From NCBI RefSeq assembly GCF_009811555.1, contig NZ_BLIN01000003.1, positions 496,001 to 560,000 on the forward strand: a DNA stretch of 64,000 bases. The letters run 5' to 3'. Shown one piece after another: positions 58,973 through 64,000 of the stretch (its first letter is position 1; each line of letters opens with the position of its first letter). The translations under genes and the position numbers were made by a program. Under the pieces are notes generated by a model that saw only the letters and a program-made list of their open reading frames with translations, did no database searches and was not told where the DNA came from. Source of the stretch: Streptomyces caniferus. Its GTDB lineage: Bacteria > Actinomycetota > Actinomycetes > Streptomycetales > Streptomycetaceae.

Positions 58973-61900
58973 TCAGCCCCGTACGCGGTGCCGGACCGTG
59001 GATCCCGAGCGGTCCTTGACGACCTCCAGCTGCGCGGGGATCCGTGCCTTGAGGTCGGCGACATGGCTGACGATGCCGACGCTGCGGTCGCGTTCGCGCA
59101 GTGAGTCCAGGACGTCCAGCACCTCGTCCAGGGTCTGTTCGTCCAGACTGCCGAACCCCTCGTCGATGAAGAGGGTGTCCAGCCGGGTGCCGCCCGCCTC
59201 GTCGGTGACGACATCGGCGAGGCCGAGCGCCAGCGCGAGCGAGGCGAAGAAGGTCTCGCCGCCGGACAGGCTGGAGGTGTCCCGTTCGTGGCCGGTCCAG
59301 GCGTCGATGACATGCAGACCGAGGCCGGAGCGCCGGGCGCCGCCGGCCCGTTCGTCGGAGTGGACCAGGGTGTAGCGGCCGGCGGACATCCGGTGCAGCC
59401 GGGCCGTGGCGGCGGCCGCCACCTGTTCGAGCCGGGCGGCGAGCACATACGACTCCAGCCGCATCCGCCGCTCGTTCTCCGCGGACGTGCCGGAGGCGAG
59501 CGCGGCGAGGCGGGCGATGCGGTCGTAGGCGGCGCGCAAGGGGGCCAGTGCGCGGGCGTCGGCCTCAGCGCGGGCGGAGAGCCGGTCGAGTTCGGCGCAG
59601 CGTTCCCGGGCTGCGGCGTGGGTGGCCGCGGCGGTACGCAGCCGCGCTGCCGCGGCCTGGTGCGCGGTCTGGGCGGCAGCCGGGTCCGCGGGCGGCAGCG
59701 CCGCGGCGGCGGAGGCCTCGGGGTCGGCCAACTCCGCCTCCACGGCGGCCGATTCGGCCTGCCAGTCGTCGAGCCGCTGCTGCAGTGCGCGCCATGCGTC
59801 GTCCCGCAGCAGGGCCTCGGCGGCGGCCTGCGGGGTGTCGAATCCGGCACGGTAGGCGGCATCGGACAGCCCGGCGTCGGCGTCCTTGAGGCGCTGGGCA
59901 CAGCCGTCGGCCGTACGGGCCGCCTCCGCCGCCGCGGCGAGCAGGGCGACCTGCCGTTCCAGGCGCGCGGCCCGGTCGGCCACGCTCGGGCAGTCGGCCC
60001 GCGCCCGGGTCAGCTCCTCTTCCAGTGCGGCCCGTTCGCGGTCCAGCGCCTCGCGGTGGGACGTACGGGCGGCGGCCCGGCGCTCGGCCTGCTGCTGCCC
60101 GGCGCGGCGCTGCTCGTACTCCCGTTCGGCGCGGTCGAGCGTCCCGCGGGCGGCGGGGAGGTCGGCGCCGAGTGCCCGGTCCCGGGCGAAGTCTGCCCGC
60201 AACTCCTCGACCTCCGCGGCGAGTTCCTCCGTCGGCGTGTCCCCCGCCGTGGCGGCAGCGGCGGCCAGCGCCTCCTTGGCGGACTGGCAGCGGGCCTCCG
60301 CCTGCTGCCGTGCCTCCTCGGCCCTGCGGTGAGTCTCCAGTGCGGCCTCCTCGGCCGTCCGGTCGACATGGCCCGCTCCGGCCCGGGCCGGCGCGGGGTG
60401 CTCGGTCGCGCCGCACACCGCGCACGCCTGCCCGTCGCGCAGCCCGTCCGCGAGTTCGGCGGCGATCCCGCGCAGTCTGCGGTCCTTGAGATCCAGCCAG
60501 TGCTCATGGGCGGCCGCGGACCGTTCCCGGGCGGCGAGCAGCTCCGCTTCCGCCGTCCGCACATCGGCGGAGAGACGGTCACGGCGACGGGCCGCTTCCC
60601 AGCGTTCGGCGGCCGGTTCGATCCGGGCACCGAGCTGGTCGGCCCGGGTGGCGGCCTCCTGCGCCGTTTCGATGCGCTGCCGATGGGCGCGCTGGGCCTC
60701 ACCCCACCCGGCGAGCCACTCGGCGGCCTCCAGCAGCGTCCGCTCGTCGGCGCGCGCCTCGCGGTCGAGGGCGGTCCGCTCCCGGCCGATGTCGGCGGCC
60801 CGCCGCTCGGCCCGCCGGGCCGCCCCGAGCGAGCCCAGGTCCTCCCGCAACCGGCGTTCCATCGAGGCGAGCTGATCGCTCTCGGCATCGGTGAGGCCGG
60901 ACGGCAGCGGGCTTCTGCTCTGCCGCTCGGCCCGCTGGGCGGAGTCCAGTTCGTGCCAGGCGGCGTCGCGCAGGGCGAGCGCGGGCGCGACCTCAGCGGC
61001 CGCACGAGCCCGCTCCAGCCGCTCGCGGGTGCGTTCCCGCTCCTCGGCACCGGCATCGAGCCGGGCGGCCCGTTGCCGGGCGTCCGCGTAGCGCTGCTGG
61101 AGCCGGTGACACTCACGGGTCTCTTCCCACCGCCGGGCCGCCTGCTGCTCCGCGACCTCGGCGGCGCGCTCCGCGGCATGGGCGACGGCCAGCCGCTCCC
61201 GTGCGCCCACTCGGGCGACGGCGGCCCTGACCAGCACCGCTTCCGCGAATCCCGGCTCACCGGGTCCCGGTACGGCCGGGGCCTCCCCGGCCGCGGTACG
61301 GACCGGCCCACCACGACCGCCGCCCTCCGCGGGCCCGGCCTGCCCCGGTACGGTCGCCCGCGTGGCCGTCGCGCCCGCCCCGGCCGTCGTGGCCGATGCC
61401 CGGCCGCGGCCGCGTGCCGGTGCGCCCGAGGTCGTCTGCCCGGCAGCCCGTTCCGGCGCCGGAACCGACGGATCGTCGAGATCAGCGCTCTCCCCGGCCG
61501 CCTGCGCCATCCGGTGTGCCAGCGCCAGCAGCCGTTCGTCACCTGCCGTGACCGTGTCCGCGGCGGCCTTGCGGCGCGCGTTCAACTGCTCTTCGAGGGC
61601 CGCGAAGCGCCGGGTGTCGAAGAGCCGCCCCAGCAGCCGGGACCGGGCTTCCGCGTCGGCCCGCAGGAAGCGCGCGAAGTCGCCCTGCGGCAGCAGCACC
61701 ACCTGGCAGAACTGCTCCTTGCTCATCCCGAGCAGCTGGCCGATCTCCTCACCGATCTCCTGGTGCGAACGGCTCAGCGCCTTCCAGTGACCGCCCGCGC
61801 CGTCCGCGGGCCCGTCGCCGTCCGCCGCTCCCCCGGCGTCCGCCCCCGCCGGCACGAATTCCCGCAGCCTGCTCTGCGCCTTCTCCCTCGTCGTGCCGCT

Positions 61901-62215
61901 GCCCCGCTTCTTGGGGCGCGGCTGCTCGGGGAGCCGCGTGATCTCCAACCGCCGTTCCGCCACGGTCAGTTCGAGGACGACCTCGGTGAGGGTCAGCGGG
62001 TCGGCCAGATCACTGCGCAGGGCCTGCCCGCTCTGCCGCGCCCCGGGCACCGACCCGTACAGCGCAAAGCACACCGCGTCCAGGACCGAGGTCTTCCCCG
62101 CGCCGGTCGGGCCGTGCAGCAGGAACAGTCCGTCCCGCGACAGCCGGTCGAAGTCGATGGTCTGGGTGCCGCCGAAGGGTCCGAAGGCGGTGAGGGTGAG
62201 CCGGTGCAGCCTCAA
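58973..62215 (-). CDS. sbcC: exonuclease SbcC subunit (SMC-like ATPase)
   Basis: A 1080-residue SMC-family ATPase starting at TTG 62215. Walker A Gly-Pro-Thr-Gly-Ala-Gly-Lys-Thr (35-42) lies at the N-terminus; long Ala/Glu/Arg-rich coiled coils flank a zinc hook Cys-Ala-Val-Cys-Gly near residue 600; the C-terminus has signature Leu-Ser-Gly-Gly-Glu and Walker B Leu-Phe-Ile-Asp-Glu-Gly-Phe-Gly-Ser-Leu-Asp. With SbcD it opens DNA hairpins and trims double-strand ends. An Ala/Gly/Pro-rich insert (about 255-330) in the coiled coil is unusual in composition. Its TTG overlaps the sbcD stop (TTGA), so translation is coupled. Confidence 0.96.
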   Translation of the reverse strand: MRLHRLTLTAFGPFGGTQTIDFDRLSRDGLFLLHGPTGAGKTSVLDAVCFALYGSVPGARQSGQALRSDLADPLTLTEVVLELTVAERRLEITRLPEQPRPKKRGSGTTREKAQSRLREFVPAGADAGGAADGDGPADGAGGHWKALSRSHQEIGEEIGQLLGMSKEQFCQVVLLPQGDFARFLRADAEARSRLLGRLFDTRRFAALEEQLNARRKAAADTVTAGDERLLALAHRMAQAAGESADLDDPSVPAPERAAGQTTSGAPARGRGRASATTAGAGATATRATVPGQAGPAEGGGRGGPVRTAAGEAPAVPGPGEPGFAEAVLVRAAVARVGARERLAVAHAAERAAEVAEQQAARRWEETRECHRLQQRYADARQRAARLDAGAEERERTRERLERARAAAEVAPALALRDAAWHELDSAQRAERQSRSPLPSGLTDAESDQLASMERRLREDLGSLGAARRAERRAADIGRERTALDREARADERTLLEAAEWLAGWGEAQRAHRQRIETAQEAATRADQLGARIEPAAERWEAARRRDRLSADVRTAEAELLAARERSAAAHEHWLDLKDRRLRGIAAELADGLRDGQACAVCGATEHPAPARAGAGHVDRTAEEAALETHRRAEEARQQAEARCQSAKEALAAAAATAGDTPTEELAAEVEELRADFARDRALGADLPAARGTLDRAEREYEQRRAGQQQAERRAAARTSHREALDRERAALEEELTRARADCPSVADRAARLERQVALLAAAAEAARTADGCAQRLKDADAGLSDAAYRAGFDTPQAAAEALLRDDAWRALQQRLDDWQAESAAVEAELADPEASAAAALPPADPAAAQTAHQAAAARLRTAAATHAAARERCAELDRLSARAEADARALAPLRAAYDRIARLAALASGTSAENERRMRLESYVLAARLEQVAAAATARLHRMSAGRYTLVHSDERAGGARRSGLGLHVIDAWTGHERDTSSLSGGETFFASLALALGLADVVTDEAGGTRLDTLFIDEGFGSLDEQTLDEVLDVLDSLRERDRSVGIVSHVADLKARIPAQLEVVKDRSGSTVRHRVRG

Positions 62216-63378
62216 CGCGCCACCTCTGCCGCCATGTCGTCGACGCGTACCTCGTCGATCGCCGAGCGCAGTTCGCCCCGCTCCTGCTCATCGGCCGCCC
62301 GGCCGGAGCGTACGTGTTCCACGAAGTCCTCGGCGATCTCCTGGTCGCTGCGCCCGCGCAGCCGCTGCGCGTACGAGGCGAGCGAGCGGGCGGGTCCCTC
62401 GTCGGGATCGAAGACGAGGCTGACGATGTGCGGGAAGCGCCGGGCGAGCCGGGCCATGGGCTCGTGCGGGCGGACGGTGTCGGTGAGCGTCGCCTCGACC
62501 CAGGACTCCTCGTGCCGGGCCTGCTCCGGTTCCTCCAGCAACTGCTCCAGCGGCCCCCGGACCCGGGCCAGCGGCCGCGGCACCGGGCAGTCCACCCGCT
62601 CGGCCTGCACGGCGCCGTCCGCGTCGAGCTCGACGATCCATGACGACTTGCGGTGCCCGGCCTCCGAGAAGGAGTAGGCGAGCGGCGAGCCCGAGTAGCG
62701 GACCCGTTCGGTGAGGGTCTGGCAGCCGTGCAGATGGCCGAGGGCGACGTAGTCCACCCCGTCGAACACGGCCACGGGGACGGAGGCGACCCCGCCGACG
62801 GTGATATCGCGCTCGCTGTCGCTGACCGCGCCGCCGGTGACGAAGGCATGCGCCAGCACCACGGAACGGGTCCCCGCGGGCCGGCCGACGAGATCGGCCC
62901 GCACCCGGTCCATCGCCGCGCCCAGCACCTCCGCATGGTCGGCCCGCCGCGCGCCGAGAGTGTCGCGCACCATCGCGGGTTCGAGATACGGCAGTCCGTA
63001 GAGCGCCACCGGGCCATGGGCGTCGGAGAGCAGCACGGGTGTGCCGCAGCCGGCCGGGTCGGTGCGGAGATGGATGCCGGCCTGCTCCATCAGCCCGGCA
63101 CCGACACCCAGCCGGCGGGCGGAGTCATGGTTGCCGGAGATCATCACGGTCGGGACGCCGAGCGCGGCGAGCCGGTGCAGGGCGTCGTCGAAGAGCTCGA
63201 CCGCGGCGAGCGGCGGCACGGCACGGTCGTAGACGTCACCGGCGACCAGCACCGCATCGATGTCCCGCTCCCGCACCGTCTCGACCAGATGATCGAGAAA
63301 CGCCCGCTGCGCGGAGAGCAGGCTCACCCGGTGGAAGGACCGCCCCAGATGCCAGTCGGAGGTGTGCAGAAATCTCAC
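62212..63378 (-). CDS. sbcD: exonuclease SbcD subunit (calcineurin-like nuclease)
   Basis: A 388-residue metallophosphoesterase. GTG 63378 opens Val-Arg-Phe-Leu-His-Thr-Ser-Asp-Trp-His-Leu-Gly (metal ligands Asp8, His10); Gly-Asp-Val-Tyr-Asp-Arg (about 46-51), Gly-Asn-His-Asp (about 79-82), Ala-His-Ala-Phe and Gly-His-Leu-His complete the Mre11-type site. A 63-codon upstream extension of the frame is Arg/Cys-rich and is rejected. It is the nuclease partner of SbcC, directly upstream in the operon; overlap 4 nt. Confidence 0.96.
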   Translation of the reverse strand: MRFLHTSDWHLGRSFHRVSLLSAQRAFLDHLVETVRERDIDAVLVAGDVYDRAVPPLAAVELFDDALHRLAALGVPTVMISGNHDSARRLGVGAGLMEQAGIHLRTDPAGCGTPVLLSDAHGPVALYGLPYLEPAMVRDTLGARRADHAEVLGAAMDRVRADLVGRPAGTRSVVLAHAFVTGGAVSDSERDITVGGVASVPVAVFDGVDYVALGHLHGCQTLTERVRYSGSPLAYSFSEAGHRKSSWIVELDADGAVQAERVDCPVPRPLARVRGPLEQLLEEPEQARHEESWVEATLTDTVRPHEPMARLARRFPHIVSLVFDPDEGPARSLASYAQRLRGRSDQEIAEDFVEHVRSGRAADEQERGELRSAIDEVRVDDMAAEVAR

Positions 63379-63980
63379 GTAGCGACTCCGACCTGCATCT
63401 TCTTCCCCTCCGTAGGCCACGAGTCGGCGCGGCCGGCATCGGCTGCGGCAAGCACCCCGTCCATCACGGGCCCCATTCTCGCACCCACATCTGGCGTCAC
63501 ATGACGGTCGACGGGAGCCGTGATCCGAGGGGCGGCGCGGGCCGGCCGACGCGTCACCACAGCGCACGGGCTACCCGGGACACGTGAGCCGGAACCGAGC
63601 AGAGGCGGGCATCGAAAGTACGCACGAGGACCAGAGCCTGCGCCGAAGTACCGGAGGAACGAGGGTCATACAGTGCGCCGCCCCCGGCGATTTCCCGAAT
63701 GGCTGCACATCTTGTGAGCGTTCTCCCCGGGTCTGCATATCGTCAGCACATCGTCCTGACCGGGCCTCAGGGACCCGGGTGCCGACGAGCCCGGGCCGAT
63801 CCGGCCCGTGATCTCCGGCACGTGGCACATGGCCACGGATGAGGCGCGAGGGACGTGTTCGGCGTTGGCCCGTAGCGAGCAAATGGCATCAAAACAGATT
63901 TATGCCCTGAAAGTGTGAAACCTTCGGAAAAAACCTCAGTCTCGGGCCGCACGAACCGAAGGGAAGTACAGGAAGCGGCA
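63379..63980. other. intergenic region upstream of sbcD
   Basis: 602 bp. It should contain the sbcDC promoter (leftward) and that of a gene lying beyond the right edge. The last 130 bp (63870-63960) are distinctly AT-richer, as expected of a promoter, with a run of six A at 63929-63934. No complete gene, repeat or riboswitch was recognised. Confidence 0.45.
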
Positions 63981-64000
63981 GTGAGCCGCTTAGATCGATC
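63981..64000 (+). CDS. possible 5' end of a gene cut by the window edge
   Basis: GTG at 63981 follows AGGAAG (63970-63975) with 5-nt spacing and begins Met-Ser-Arg-Leu-Asp-Arg. If real, its fourth codon is TTA (63990-63992), which would make it a candidate bldA-dependent gene. Only six codons are visible, so this rests on the ribosome binding site and the AT-rich promoter-like sequence upstream. Confidence 0.35.

Noticed and set aside
59288..62677. 1129-codon plus-strand frame antisense to sbcC
   Set aside because: Mirror of the sbcC reading frame with Gly/Arg/Pro-rich low-complexity translation and no recognisable motif.

Overview
The window looks like a piece of a Streptomyces chromosome, or that of a close relative. 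Base composition is very high in G+C, with codon third positions almost always G or C, many GTG and a few TTG starts, and ATGA/GTGA stop-start overlaps. It carries typical streptomycete genes: a subtilisin-inhibitor (SSI) protein, a secreted tripeptidyl aminopeptidase, ClpP and CNNM/CorC paralogues, an ECF41 sigma factor, a c-di-AMP riboswitch and a bldA-type TTA codon. Almost all of the window is chromosomal housekeeping or accessory metabolism. I see no rRNA, tRNA, CRISPR array, prophage, transposase or large biosynthetic gene cluster.

Layout. 0-8 kb: small membrane protein, SSI-type protease inhibitor, secreted double-psi-barrel-like protein, DJ-1/PfpI protein, PlsC acyltransferase, NAD-dependent epimerase, poly(ADP-ribose) glycohydrolase, YbaK-type deacylase, tripeptidyl aminopeptidase. 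8.4-10.7 kb: an unusual four-gene cluster of three Roadblock/LC7 proteins plus a PATAN(DUF4388)-winged-helix protein carrying the only clear in-frame TTA codon I found. 10.7-15.3 kb: complete urease operon ureA-B-C-F-G-D on the minus strand. 15.8-19.1 kb: secreted M28 aminopeptidase; orphan YefM/Phd antitoxin divergent from a ClpP paralogue; NlpC/P60 hydrolase behind a perfect CRP-type palindrome and a ydaO-type c-di-AMP riboswitch. 19.3-25.8 kb: LysE/LysR pair and biotin genes bioF, bioB, bioA, bioD. 26-28.3 kb: methyltransferase, a toxin-antitoxin pair with a degenerate Fic/Doc toxin, CAP-domain protein.

29-39 kb: amino-acid permease, GNAT enzyme, two CNNM/CorC proteins, a FAD monooxygenase gene broken by a short palindromic repeat, the adjacent TetR gene carrying the same 30-nt core in frame, SGNH hydrolase, purB, uracil-DNA glycosylase. 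39-47 kb: secreted phosphoesterase, MFS transporter, propeller-like membrane protein, TetR/CocE-hydrolase pair, ROK protein. 47-58.3 kb: GntR regulator, racemase-like protein, ECF41 sigma factor, alpha/beta hydrolase, PhoD phosphatase with a candidate PHO box, membrane-anchored ACT-GNAT protein, DUF885 protein, ATP-grasp-GNAT fusion, SDR. 58.4-64 kb: Lrp/AsnC regulator, SbcD-SbcC nuclease, and a possible partial gene at the right edge.

The most interesting signals are regulatory. They are the orphan antitoxin with TGTACA repeats in a clpP promoter; the dual cAMP/c-di-AMP architecture in front of a cell-wall hydrolase; the TTA-bearing Roadblock-PATAN cluster without its GTPase; an apparently leaderless toxin-antitoxin operon under a perfect dyad; and an interspersed hairpin repeat that sits inside coding genes.
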